DNA from: Fistulifera solaris | Lineage: Eukaryota > Bacillariophyta > Bacillariophyceae > Naviculales > Stauroneidaceae | NCBI GenBank assembly: GCA_030295235.1 | Contig: AP026153.1 | Span: 248,001 to 312,000 of the forward strand | DNA: 64,000 bases | Direction: 5' to 3' | Shown here: piece by piece, positions 1 through 11,111 of the stretch | Numbering within the stretch: position 1 is the first letter of the stretch | Layout of the letters: every line of letters starts with the position of its first letter | Program-made: the position numbers and the translations under genes | Notes under the pieces: generated by a model | Seen by the model: the letters and a program-made list of their open reading frames with translations, nothing else | Database searches by the model: none | What the model was told of the DNA's origin: nothing

Positions 1-1219
1 CTTTGTGGTCTTCCATGGCTTTAAAAATACCCTGGAAGTGAGCAAACCATTCCAAACACCGATAAGAATCGCTCAAATCCAAGCACTTCAGCTTGTGATT
101 GGCAGTAATGGCTGTGATCAGTGCTTCCGCAACATGTGAAGTATCATCGTGTATAATACATCCAAGATAGCCCTCGTTAACGGAAATACGCAATCTTTCA
201 AAGTGGCCCAACTCCGCTAATCGATGAAAAAAGCAAACAAGATGCTCATCCCATTCAAATGTCATACCCAGATTGAATTTCAAAAACAAATCTTCTGCTA
301 TGATGTCCAAGGATTCGAAATCGCTTGCTTCTAAAGACGTCAATTCGATTTCATAGACAAGAGCGTTTGATTTCACGGAAAACGGCAAAAGGCACATTCA
401 CTTTCCAACATGCCTATCTCGAGCTTCTCGAATGCAAGATTGAGCTTAAGAAAACGCTGAACATTCTCGCGACTCAAAGGTACATGTTCTGCGTCGCAAA
501 ATGTCATGCTGAACATGCCGAAGGAATATTGCTGTCTTGTCTCCAAAGCGTTGACGAAAGCCGTCCCGTTGTCCTCAAAACTCACCCATACGAGCTTTAC
601 ATTTAATGGGAAAGAACGCGTCGCCAAGATGACCGATTGCTCTGCACTCCAAGTGCCTTCTTCGAATTCGAAATGCATATCCGGATTGGCGTCGAAGATG
701 CGAGCCAGCTGCTCGGGTTGGATGGTAGGGAGGCTCGGCATTCTTAGACGACCTTCTTCGCATTCGCCCTGCTTCAACGACCAGAAAAATGTGGCCGTTT
801 CAACAATTGTAGCATCTGTTTTGCCATAAATCTCAAGGTCTACTCCGTCGTATCTGCCGGCTTCATAGTCTTTATAGAGTGTAAAAGATATGTTTTGTTC
901 TCGAAAACCACTTGGCCGCCAACAATCATGATTCACAATGCAAAGAAGTGTTCTGTTTTCGCGCCAAATTGCCAAGTCGTGGTCGAAAAATGCGCCGTCA
1001 TGAAATATTTCGCCCCAAAAAGTCGGATCTCGTCGCATTCGGTACAGCGGCATTCTCGTTTCGTTCGACGGTCGGAATGCCTTTTGTTCCTCTGACAGTT
1101 GATCCACCGGAATCAATTCCAGTAAAGAATGACACTTCCCATCTGGTTGCGCCATTCTCATCAGATATTGTCCAGGGATGCTCAAAGAGGCTTTCTAGCT
1201 TTTGAAGGTGCGAGCCCAT
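1..1219 (-). CDS. LRR (RNI-like) protein, 3'-partial, two frame breaks
   Basis: Unrecognised family. The gene runs off the left edge, so its C-terminus is missing. It is a paralogue of the gene at 54215-55731: both share a PGQ motif near the N-terminus, a block around SAEQSVILATR / SAEQSAVLATR, then GTAFV, and later HRLAELGHFERL / RRLAQLGHLIEL, which looks like a leucine-rich, ribonuclease-inhibitor-type repeat. The ATG at 1217-1219 is chosen because the reading frame then meets the paralogue's PGQ region. The frame breaks at a GGG run (1175-1177 on the plus strand), where one base too many is present, and at an AAAA run (387-390), where one base is missing. After the second break, homology continues to the edge. 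Two breaks would normally suggest a pseudogene, but similar breaks occur in essential genes across the window, so a sequence error is more likely. Function unknown. Confidence 0.6.
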
Positions 1220-1588
1220 TTGATTTTCTGTTTTCTGCGGTGCTTTTATTGTATGTTTACTAGCGTACTAAGGTCAACGTTAAAAAGGTCCTCGAGGAGA
1301 GATGTCCGTCCGGTATGGGACCTAGCATTAATTCCTTGCAACGTATTGGTTTTATCTACAAATTGTCATGTGCTACATACACTCACGGCTCAAGATAATT
1401 GCGAATAAACCTCCATACAAACATACCGTAATAGAGATAACGTATAGATTGCGTATAGTCAATTCAGACAATGTTGTGGCAGCACATAGCTAGCGCCAGA
1501 GGTGCATCCTGTGGATGCGCGTTAACAAGTTTTCCTCCTTCTCTTTCAAAAAAGCAAATATTGTAATATGGGGTATTGATCAATACGA
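1220..1588. other. Intergenic, tandem minus-strand genes
   Basis: AT-rich spacer of about 370 bp between two minus-strand genes. The only structure seen is a short hairpin at 1502-1520 (GCATCC / GGATGC arms, three-base loop). No RNA gene or ORF is supported. Confidence 0.5.
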
Positions 1589-2923
1589 CTATTCTTTCTC
1601 TTTCTTGTCGAGAATCACTTGGCCCGCTGCGATTCGAAAGGCCTTGCTATCGCCCGGCCGACGCGTCACTTTTCGCGATCGACGATCCAATTCTTCTACG
1701 GCCTGATCTAACGTTACACCTGCCTTGGCGGCTCGTGTCATGGCAAAGTACAAGACATCGGCTAATTCTTCCGCTACATGCTGAGATGTATCGGCTTCTG
1801 CCAATTCTTGCGCTTCTTCCACCAATTTGTCGCGCAGTAACTGCTCATCTTCAAACAATCGCTTCGTGTAGGATCCTTCCGGCGCCGAATGCATCCGTTC
1901 TTGCAGGGTCTCTTCGAGATGCCGCAGTCCTCGCGAAACACCCCAGCATGTGTACGTTTTCGAGGTGACAAAACGCGGGCGGTTTTGTGGTTTCACTCGT
2001 ATTTTGAGTCACGGTAAATCGCAAAGCATCTCCATCGCAATCGATATCGAGACGGTGCAAAGTTTGAAAATGACCCGAAGTATCCCCTTTCCGCCACAAG
2101 CCTTGTCGACTGCGTGAATAGTAGACCCCTCGACCACATTCGAGTGCGGCGATGATGGAATCGGTATTCGAGTACACCAATCCCAGGGCAATGCCTTGAC
2201 GGGAGCATACAACGGTAGTAAAGAGACCGTCGGGTCGGTCGGAACGAATGCACGATGCATAGCAGCGTCCTAACAAGGAGGGAGTTGGATCGATCAGAGC
2301 GACGGTGACGGAACTGTGTTTCAGTGAGTTGATGTGTTGCACGAGTTTAAGGACATCGTCTTCCTCCCATTGTGATGGATCGACATGCAACGATAAAAAC
2401 ATATCCTTGTGGTGTTCCGCCAGAGCCATTACATCATTGACATCTGAATTCACCGAGACACTATATCTCGTACACAATTCTTTCATTTCTTCCGTCACGA
2501 TCGGAACCGTCTCCGCGTGCAACATCAGTCGTTCCGACGGCAATCGCGCAGCATCCAAAGCTTCTACGGTATCCACTACTATTGTTTGACAACCGGCATC
2601 GAGAAAACAACTCGCGAGGCATCCATTCGATCGTAGGACATCTTCCGCGGGCAAAACAACCTCCACATCGACAACGGAAACATCCAATTGTAATGTTGTT
2701 TGCAAAAGGACTGTGTGAAAGCTACAGATTGCTTCATATATTTCTTCTGCAACTTTTTGTCATCTACTTCGTTCGCTTGTTGGATCGTCAAGTTCCGAAT
2801 GGAGGTATACGTCTCCTCGTACGACGCTGGCTGAATACGACAACGACCGACGGCCGCCAAGCCGAGCCGTTGCTCTGAAACAGGTGTATCCTTGACAAAG
2901 GAAGGATAAGGAAGGCAATTCAT
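1589..2923 (-). CDS. HIS4-type phosphoribosyl-AMP cyclohydrolase / phosphoribosyl-ATP pyrophosphatase (HisI-HisE)
   Basis: Predicted to catalyse the second and third steps of histidine synthesis. The N-terminal ~170 residues resemble the poorly conserved first part of fungal His4. The HisI domain follows, with RSDRPDGLFTTVV, RGVYYSRSRQGLWRKGDTSG, the metal-binding DCDGD and a CHLEN..GC cysteine pair. The HisE domain comes last, with APEGSYTKRLF, the acidic EEAQELAEA helix, EELADVLYF and VTRRPGDSKAF. The HisD dehydrogenase that follows in yeast His4 is absent; the protein stops after HisE. Two frame breaks are bridged: a CCCC run at 1941-1944 (one base too many) between HisI and HisE, and a TTTTT run at 2754-2758 (one base too few) near the N-terminus. 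The start ATG is at 2921-2923. The first ~60 residues are weakly supported; the HisI and HisE assignments are firm. Confidence 0.85.
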
Positions 2924-3281
2924 GCTCGTAATGCTGTACTGAAGAAAATGGGCGAGAAGTGTTTTGAATCATTGTCATCCATCGTCGCGACGACGTGCGA
3001 TGAATAAGGTTGCATTAATTTTTGGACGGATGAGGGATAAGGATGTTTTGAGACGGAACATGGACGGACGGTGAGCTTATCATTAAGTACCGGTTAGAAG
3101 TATGCTACACGATAAAGTAGGCGAGATTTGTTTTACCGCATTACTAAAATGATGCTCCCACCGTTCGCGAACGAACAACAACAACAGTAACTCCAACAAA
3201 ACGAGACGGCAGTAGAGCATCTTTCTTTTGTTGAATTCCTCTTTTTCTTTTCTTATATTTGACAACAAACAAACAACAAAT

Positions 3282-3671
3282 ATGCCTTTCCAACGTTTTA
3301 TGGAAGTCGGTCGCATTGTGCTGATCAACTACGGTCCCGAGGCGGGCAAGTTGGCCACCGTAATTGATGTCGTGGATCAGAACAAGTGTTTGATTGACGG
3401 TCCCCAAACGGGCCGACAAGTGATTTCCTTCACTCGCATTGCCTTGACCGACTTGACGGTTAAAATTCAACGAAATGCTCGCCCCAAGACCTTGGCCAAG
3501 GCCTGGGAAGAAGCCGGTACTTTGGCAGCGTGGGAGAAGAGTTCGTGGGCGAAAAAGTTGATTGCCAAGAAGAAACGAGCATCTTTGAATGATTTCGATC
3601 GATTCAAAGTTATGGTGGCCCGAAAGCAGAAGCGTGAAATTATTGAAAAGAAAATGAAGGAACTGGCTTGA
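3282..3671 (+). CDS. RPL14: 60S ribosomal protein L14 (eL14)
   Basis: Structural protein of the large cytosolic ribosomal subunit. The 129-residue product starts MPFQRFMEVGRIVLINYGPE, typical of eL14, with the KOW-like segment GKLATVIDVVDQNKCLIDGP and the basic, helical C-terminal half (ARPKTLAKAWEE ... FDRFKVMVARKQKR). Length fits the family. The ATG at 3282 is preceded by an A-rich CAACAAACAAACAACAAAT leader and is preferred over the in-frame upstream extension, which is leader sequence. The frame is intact and has no intron. The gene is divergent from the HIS gene, with about 360 bp between the two starts. Confidence 0.95.
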   Translation: MPFQRFMEVGRIVLINYGPEAGKLATVIDVVDQNKCLIDGPQTGRQVISFTRIALTDLTVKIQRNARPKTLAKAWEEAGTLAAWEKSSWAKKLIAKKKRASLNDFDRFKVMVARKQKREIIEKKMKELA

Positions 3672-4206
3672 GCAAATCAATCAATAAATAAATAAATTCA
3701 CAAAGAGATGTGCGTGCATATCTTTTTTCCCCCACACATTTCATGTCTATCAATATTGGTTTATTTCGACATCATTTCCTCTCGTCCATCGTGTAGATTC
3801 AGGCAGGGCAACATGCATATTTCCTTTGATCAATATGTGCATCACTCGATTAGCCTGCATTCTGTAATCTCAAGTCTTGTCTTGTATGACGTACAAAGCT
3901 GTAGCGGTTAGAGCATGAGGAGGAGAAGGGGCATCATCATAATTGACTTCTTTCTTGTGATGGAAAGGCTCCTCTTCAGCAAAAATGTTTTGGTTCCTCC
4001 TCTCTAGATGAACGAGTGACTGGGATAACTCGTGATTGCTTCCTCCCTTGAACTTGGTCCTTCGACACTATCTTGACGTCACTTTTTCGTTGCATTCATG
4101 AAATAATCTTTCTCGAAAACACGCCCGTGTCAAAAAGAAAGCCAACATACCTTTCGGAAGTCATTCGTTTTGTATTAGGGTGCAAATAAAGATAACATTA
4201 GCAACA
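3672..4206. other. Intergenic with AATAAA-rich 3' end and a CRE-like site
   Basis: Just after the RPL14 stop there is a string of overlapping AATAAA words (about 3680-3698), a plausible poly(A) signal. A perfect TGACGTCA octamer lies at 4074-4081, about 130 bp before the next gene. No ORF is supported. Confidence 0.5.
4074..4081. promoter_or_regulatory. CRE-like palindrome TGACGTCA
   Basis: Perfect eight-base cAMP-response-element palindrome about 130 bp upstream of the plastid-type beta-propeller gene. TGACGT-containing CO2/cAMP-responsive elements are established in Phaeodactylum carbonic anhydrase promoters. A role here is inference from position and sequence. Confidence 0.35.
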
Positions 4207-5616
4207 ATGTGGAAGCAATATCTAATAATAATAGCATGCATCGCAGTAACAACAACTGCATGGCTCCCTAAGAACCACCGCTCGTCCCCTTCGAGTACAA
4301 CAGCATTGTTGGTTCAAAATATTATCCTCTCCCCCAGTGATGATCCCACAATGTTCGATTCGTACAAAATTGGCAATGCCCGTGTGCATCGGTATGCCCG
4401 GGATACGACCGACAGTGACGCCGAATACGTCATGTGGTATCACGGTCGATCCATCGAAATGCAACAAGATAAAGAAACACGTTTGCCACCCCTCAGTACG
4501 GGACGCATCGGTCGAGCCACCAGTCGGAATGGATTGATTTGGGAAAAGATACCGTCGGGAGTGTTTCGGAAGACATTCCCGGTGTCAGTTTGGGACTCAA
4601 TCAAGATGCCTGGTGGAGTTTTGATGTCGCGCATTGTGGTTTGGGCAATGTCTTGTTGCCCATGAGTACTCCGGCCGTCTTGGCGGAAGGGGGAGTTTAT
4701 TTGATGTATTATCACGGTGGGAATTTTGAAGAAACGCCGCTCGCGGAGTATATGCCCTCCGCCAGCACGGATGCCGTGGTGCAGGGTATGAAAATGAGAA
4801 TTGGTGTCGCCGTATCGCAAGATGGTGTCACCTGGGGTCGTGTGGAAGGAGATGATCCGACTGGAGCCATGGTTGTACCTTTCGATAAAAAAGACCCCAA
4901 TTCGTGGGAGAATGTGGCTGTATCGGATATGCCGGAGGAATTGTATTGTGCGTGGCCGGAAGTAGCCGTTGATTTGAGAAAAGACACGGAGGACGACAAG
5001 AAAGATGACGAGCCGAAGAGTCAAGACAGCTTTCTCATGTATTACAGTACCATGTTAAAAGATACAAAAGAGAAATGCATTGCTTACGCCACTTCAGCCG
5101 ATGGATTTCGGTGGAAAAAACAAGGTATTTGTTTGCGACCGAGTGATCCGGAGGATCAAGCCGGATGTGCCCGGTGTTGTGTGTTTCAAGATGCTTCGTA
5201 CGATGCCGCCACGTCCACATGGACGCCCGAATCCGAATGGAAAATGTTATACGAAGGAGTATCGCCGAACGATGGAAAACATCGTATCCTATGGGCCGTC
5301 TCGCAAGATGCCAAGACGTGGAGCAAAAAAGGTATTGCACTGGATGTAGGGGCAGATGGCACATGGGATTGTGGTGGTGTCGGATCTCCTCATATCATTC
5401 GGTAAGAAATTTGTGGCGTGGTGTGTATGATGTGAAATACTGTCTTCTGACTTTTCATGTTATTTGCATTTTCTAAGAATGGATGATGGCACTGAACGAA
5501 TGTATTACACTGGGCAAGGAGCGGATGGAAGCACCTCGATTGGTGTCGCCAAGCTGTCCACTGAGAACGGAAAACAGATGTGGATCCGAGAACAGGCATC
5601 CTTTTCATTTTCTTGA
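4207..5616 (+). CDS. Five-bladed beta-propeller glycosidase-like protein (GH43/GH32-type fold), predicted plastid-targeted
   Basis: Probable carbohydrate-active or sugar-binding beta-propeller. Repeated blades show pairs such as VMWYHG, YLMYYHGG, FLMYYST, KMLYEG and RMYYTG, each followed by a GVAVSQDGVTW / AYATSADGFRW / WAVSQDAKTW type strand, as in GH43/GH32/GH68-like proteins. The N-terminus (MWKQYLIIIACIAVTTTAW|LPKNHRSSPSS) is a signal peptide followed by a basic, Ser-rich stretch with W at the cleavage site, which fits diatom plastid import. The last exon is joined by a 77-bp intron at 5402-5478 (GTAAGA..AAG), giving the stop at 5614-5616. A frame break at GGGAAAA (4541-4547, one base too few) is bridged; blades continue on both sides. 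The catalytic acids could not be assigned, so enzymatic activity is unproven. Confidence 0.75.
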
Positions 5617-5683
5617 TTACGTCATTTGCAAGCTATAGAAGAAGCAATTACAGTATATCGTCTAAGCCCTCAAGCTATAATTT

Positions 5684-6282
5684 TTAAGGTTCGTACGACC
5701 ACGAGTCGTCATCCTCGACCTTTGTTTCCTTCTTGCTTGAAGGATAAAGCATAATCAGGTGATCTATAGAAGCAGTGTCATCTTCCATGGAATCATCATC
5801 CACTCTGTTGTCGTCGTCATCGTCTACAGAGATTGCGGGTCCGTAATCGTCGGTAAAAATGCCTAATAGGGTCAGCGAATTTAAGACGTTAGATCTATAA
5901 TAAAGTGACGCGACAAGGCTTACAACATGATCTTACCAGTTCGCCTACGTTTCGGGTCTCCCTTGACGCTTTCCGCGAGTCCTCCGGTTGTGCTCGTTTC
6001 CATTTGCTTCACTGGGCCGTCCGAAGTGCTTAAACTCTGCTAATTGTAAATGCAAGTCGTGAGAGCTTCTGCTGAACCAGAACAAACAGCTCGATCAAGA
6101 CAAATACCACTCACCTGGGCCCCCGATCGATCGGGATCATTCGTGCTATTGATCGTTATTTCGAAACGGGATTTTGTTTGACCTTCGCCTTTATTACCAT
6201 TTATTGGAGAAGAGGCGCTTGATCCAACTCTCGATTCTACAAACAAAATGAACGACAAGAACAAAACACCAATAATTTTCAT
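5684..6282 (-). CDS. Secreted acidic protein, three exons, function unknown
   Basis: A 149-residue protein assembled from three exons: 6282-6115, 6039-5937 and 5862-5684, with introns of 75 bp (6040-6114, GTGAGT..TTAG) and 74 bp (5863-5936, GTAAGA..TTAG). The joins keep frame exactly and end at TAA. The product begins with a signal peptide (MKIIGVLFLSFILFVESRVG), then a Ser/Thr-rich middle with a KRRR patch, and an acidic tail containing DDDDDNRVDDDSMEDD and DDDSW. No family is recognised. An upstream in-frame ATG at 6351 would bury the signal peptide, so 6282 is preferred. It is convergent with the beta-propeller gene, with only 67 bp between the stops. Confidence 0.6.
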
Positions 6283-6547
6283 AGTTCCTTTTTTCGATGT
6301 CGGACGAGTGATCCTTGAAAATATGATAAGAACAGCGTTCGATCGTAGCATTACCCTCTCAAATGCGATTCTCGTTTCTATTTTTCTTAAGTATGAACCT
6401 TTAATCGTGTCACGGCCTTACCGTGGACAACTCATTCCTGAAGCGTTCGTACTCGCATATCAATCTTAGCGCACCTCCGCAAAAAATAGCGTATACCGTT
6501 GTGTTCACTCGACAATGTCGTTTTCAATTTGTGTCAGGTCAACTCGA

Positions 6548-9500
6548 CTACGCGCCAATGCCTTCAAGCTGAATTTGAGCAAACAGCTCCGACGAGTCTT
6601 CGGCTGCTTTTCTATCTTTCACATACCGAAGAATTTCCATAAAATGATCTCGAGCCTCCATGACGCCTAAATCGCCGGACCCCATATTGTTGCTCAAATG
6701 CTCTTTTGATGAGTGCCGCCAAGCCTGAGATGTAAGTCGGCGAGATGGAAGGATTTTTATTTTCAAAAAAGAACACGTAGTGCTCCATGAGCTCCACAAA
6801 TAAGCGCAGATGAGATGGATTGGTGCTTGTGCATGAGTCAGCCAACTTCAGGGAGCGCTGCAAACACTCAAGTGCACGTTGGGGGTTACTGTAGCTTGTC
6901 CTAATCTTTGCAGGAACTGGATAAAATAAATAGGCACACAGCGCCACAACTCGGCATTGATCCTGCTTTTTGAAGAGCTTTGCTGCGAACTGGGCAGTTT
7001 TCGTAATCAGCCCCTCATACTCCTCGGCTGAGAGTGATTCCAACGAAAGCAGGGTACCGATGAAAGTTTCTAGTAGTTTGTGCTGAATTTTCTGATCTTC
7101 TATAGACTCTTCGTAAATTGTGAACGCCTGAACAATATATTCGTACGCAATTGTCGAGTATCCCATAACATCATCATCTGACACCTTCGCGAACGCGTCA
7201 GCGACCAATGAAATTTCCAAATAAAGCTTAAGGGCTTTTTTCACTACTTGACCTCGACAAGGTCATGAGCGTTTCCTGCATAAAGACAAAGAGTTTCCTG
7301 CAACTTAAACAAGGAGTCAGATATCACCCTTGTCAGTATCCCTAAACTTGTATCGGCTTACCTTATCGCCCTTGTTACATCAGCAGACAGATGGTTTTCG
7401 GGAGTATTCGAGTGATCGTCTCCCACGGCACCTGACTTATTGCAGGTAGCATCGTCTTTGTCTAGACTTCCATCTACTGGGGAGCCGCTGGTTACTCCTT
7501 CGGTTCCGCCCTCTTGTAGAACCATTATACCATCACCGCTTGTATCTTCTTCGGCGACGAAGTCAGCATTGTTGGCTTCACTACTGATTTTGTCCTCGGA
7601 GGCGGTGCTCTCCTCTGGCTCGATTTCATTCGCTTCGGTTCCAACGTCATTTTTCGCTTCATCGAGACCGCTTTCTGCAGCAAAAATTCGACGGGCGAGT
7701 TTCAAAGAAGCGAAAACAAGAGACACCAGAGTTTCACTCTGTCTGTAGCTCTCCCCTCCTTCCAGATACTTTCGTGCCACACAAAGTTGCTCGTAAACAT
7801 GATCTGTATTCGGATCACTGATCAAATGTAGCAACTTGCATACAAGAGCGTTTTCCGATTGCACTTGTTTGAGATGCTCAGGCCCAATGGAGGTACCGTG
7901 TACAACAGGAACTGACGGAGTAGCAGAAACACCAAGGTTTGCCATTAAATTTGACGCTCGAGTGATGTCCATTTGATACTGATTTTGTGCCCCAATCGGC
8001 GTTTGAGTCGTTTCGTCCCGAACTAGCGGTGCAATGACCTGGAACAGCTGCTCCAGCTCACTAACACTCTCTGGGGTTGTACCCATGTTGTCGACCGCCT
8101 CGAGCAAAGCTATTGCAACTTGACGGCGATTGGACCAAGGCAGGAATGAAATCAGGTCACCATAGTGCTCAAGTCGCAAACATTTCAGCGCCAGTTTCTC
8201 GAGCGGTATGCTCAACAATTTTTCGAGCTCGGCAACAGATACCTCGTCAAGAGCTTTGACCAAGATCTTATCGTGAGGCATATCAATAACAGTACCCTCT
8301 GTCATTTCGTAGGACGCATTCGCCTGTCGCAAGGCAGCTACACAAGATCCAAGGCATCTAGCTACTTGTTCTGTGTTTTCCGGATAACATCGTACCGAAA
8401 ATGTCAAAAGAGCCGTTTGTAGACGGATCACCTCACGAGCTGTCAATTTTGGTCCTCGAGCATTGTACACATTTTGCACGCATTCTTCAAACATGCCAAA
8501 CGAATCCCGGGCCAGCTCTTTCTTAACCTGGTTGGTATCACTTTCATCTAAAAGCTCCTCGTCCCCAAGATAATTTGCTAAACGGTCCATTAGGCCCTGC
8601 AAGATCGTACGAATATTGACTTTGTCTCGAAGTCTGGGACAAACGCTGAGGAGAATTGGCAACGTCTCGATGTGATATTCATCGGGGAAGGTCTGCACGA
8701 GACAGTCCATGAGATAAGCTTGCGACAACGGATCTCCACAAGTCACAATGTGATCCAAAATTTGATTCAAAATGACTTCGCCGTAAATTTTGGACGTGAC
8801 ATTCTCCAACTGCGAAAGGCGTACCAGATTGGTACCCACCAGAATGCGAAGGTCGTTTCGTTCACGCTCACGACGCTTTCGAACATCTTTGTCGTTGCCC
8901 TCACCCGGAAGATGCTGAATGCGTACCCAGAGTTTATTCATCTCCATGAAGTTTTCCAGCACAAACTCGTACGAGTCCTTTACTGTTCCAGGATCCGTTA
9001 AATCGAGCTGTTCTATTTCTACAGTTTGGACAGACGTACTAGCGTCAGTAGTCTCCTCACCCGAGACTTGTGTGTCAACATCATTGGGGACCGGCTTTCC
9101 GGGCAGCTTGTCACGAAGCGCGGTAAGAAGATAATGTCGAAGAAACAGTCCTCGAATGGGGTTCTGTTCACAGCGAACCGCTTGAATCAAGTCATTCAAG
9201 ACCCACTTGGCTCCGACTTCGCCGCTACGGATCAACGCCGATCCCGCCGCAATTTGTAAATAAATACGCGGCAAAACCCGTGGGCAGTATTGTACGCAGT
9301 CGTACAATTCGCGCAACGTGAACGGTGACTTGCGCTGTAATAAAACCGGTGAAGCGACAATCTGAATTTGACCCGTCGGAACTTCCGCCGGTTGTGCTAG
9401 ATTCAGCAAGTAGTCTTCAAAAGTCGGCATATCCTCCAAAGCACGCATGTAAAGCTCGTAGTAGTTTTTGGGCGTCAATTTGGAGGAAAGACCCGAATTG

Positions 9501-10450
9501 GATGGCCCACTCGAACTACTCGCTGCCGAAGGATTGGAGGCGGAGGGTGATACGGCTGGTTGACCATGCGGTAGCTCTCCTAACTCGCCCACCATATGCG
9601 CAGCACGGTCCAGTGTCACGGGAATATTGTTCTGTTCCATGGCTTGCCGCATATAATAAGCATGCTCCTGGACCTTACGCGTCGCTTCCGTCAGCATGCG
9701 TTGCTGCATCGCTTGATCCTGGGGAGTCGGCATACCGGGTGGCTGCTGCTTCACTCCGACATGGGAGGGTACTTGGGGAGGAATAGCCGGAACAGAACCG
9801 TAGGGACTCGGCATCGGTTGTGGCTGTTGCGGCACCGCCTGTGGTATTGGCTGGGCAGCATAAGGCGGTTGCTGACCAGTGAGGACTGGCGGATTAGGTT
9901 GTCCGTAGGCTGAGCGTTGCGCATACGATGCCTGTTGAGGTGATCCGCCCAAAGAAGAGACTACCGACTGACCACCATGGGGTGTACCGCCATAACCGTA
10001 AACATGACTCGGCATTCCTGCCGCCGAATGAGCTTGAGCCGAACGCGCGGCAAACGATCCGGGTGGCGCCGGATGAGGCGGACGCGTCGGGTACGTGTTC
10101 TGCTGCCGTGGCGGTCCCATGACAGGCTGCTGAGGGCTGATCTGAGGCTGGGGTGATGGCTGGAATAATTGCTGGGGCTGCGGTGGCATATTCGCACTGT
10201 ACGCTTGCGCCGACCGTTCGGCGTAGGACGTTCCTTGCTGCGGAGTGGCAAAACGGGTGATACTGCCTACGTAAGGTTGCTGCTGTGGTTGCTGTTGCGG
10301 TTGCGGAGAATAAAATGCTGAGGGTGGTGAAGTTGCAGCTCCCTGAAATCCCGAACCGGGAGTCCCTCCCATCGTACTCCACCCGTTGTCGTTCGGCGAA
10401 GCGGCGGAGGAAGCGTCACCGCCCATGGAAGCCGCATTCACGGGGTCCAT
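6548..10450 (-). CDS. VPS35: Retromer subunit VPS35
   Basis: Core scaffold of the retromer, which recycles cargo from endosomes to the Golgi. After a Pro/Gln-rich N-terminal extension of about 250 residues, the alpha-solenoid starts (QRMLTEATRKVQEHAYYM), followed by the conserved PRIYLQ segment that in other VPS35 proteins contacts VPS26 (about residue 395). The C-terminal part carries LKLYLEISLVADAF, AYEYIVQAFTIYEE, KLFKKQDQCRVVALCAYLF and LFVELMEHYVFFFE. A 64-bp intron (7298-7361) joins ..TRAI to the KLFVFMQETLMTL segment. A very acidic insertion of about 100 residues lies just before that intron. Frame breaks at a TTTTTT run (7236-7241) and a TTTT run (6704-6707) are bridged; each has one base too many. 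The start ATG is at 10448-10450. Confidence 0.9.
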
Positions 10451-11111
10451 TTTCTTGCAAACACGGCCTTGAAGTTACGATATAAATTGTCGAACGCGAG
10501 GGTTACTTGTCTACAACGAAACAATCAAAGTTCGTCCAAGTCGTGCGAACACCAGGAATAATGTACTTTTGCAGATGCTTGAAACGACCGCTGCTTTGCG
10601 ATTTCGATTATCTTGAAAAATACACTAATGCTTCCTTTCTGCAGACGAAACAGTTTGGTCAATTAAATAAAGAAGCAACAATCTACGTCCGCAACAATCG
10701 ACGCTGTTTGTGTTTATTGTTTCATCATGGTGTGTCGATCGTTGTCGATCTTTTCGTCACGCTGCGCGGTCTGCCGCGACGGAGAAGATTTCCGACCCAA
10801 ATGTCCGAAGACACTCTCACTGTGACACTTTTTGTCGAGAGTCCTTGTTTGCAAAACACTTGGTCACCGCGCGTTTCCGCGCGCCTACGTCACCAGGACA
10901 ATCGCATTTACTATAACACAAAGTGTTCATTTACTTTTCCACGACTGAATTTCAGTCATGAGTGAGACTCTTTCGAGCGACAATAACGTTCAATGAGTTA
11001 TTGACGACATTAACCTCTAACAACTAACTACTCGAAGGTATCAACACTCTTGCAGTCAACTTACGTCTACTACTTTAGTTTATCTCATTCGATGCAACCG
11101 GAACACCGCTG
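10451..11111. other. Intergenic, VPS35 promoter side and RPT2 3' side
   Basis: About 660 bp between two minus-strand genes. It contains a GC-rich CGCGCGTTTCCGCGCG stretch near 10868 and no supported gene. A 152-codon plus-strand frame here lacks family features and is discounted. Confidence 0.4.

Noticed and set aside
1502-1520. Hairpin resembling a bacterial terminator
   Set aside because: The genome is eukaryotic, the stem is short and no T-run follows.
1589-2923. Programmed ribosomal frameshifting in the HIS gene
   Set aside because: Breaks of the same kind occur at plain homopolymers in many unrelated genes with no slippery heptamer or stimulatory structure, so sequence error is simpler.
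3895-3930. tRNA-like A-box (TAGCGGTTAGAGC)
   Set aside because: No B-box and no cloverleaf could be drawn downstream.
10507-10965. 152-codon plus-strand frame between VPS35 and RPT2
   Set aside because: No domain, signal peptide or plausible composition; it lies in the promoter side of VPS35.
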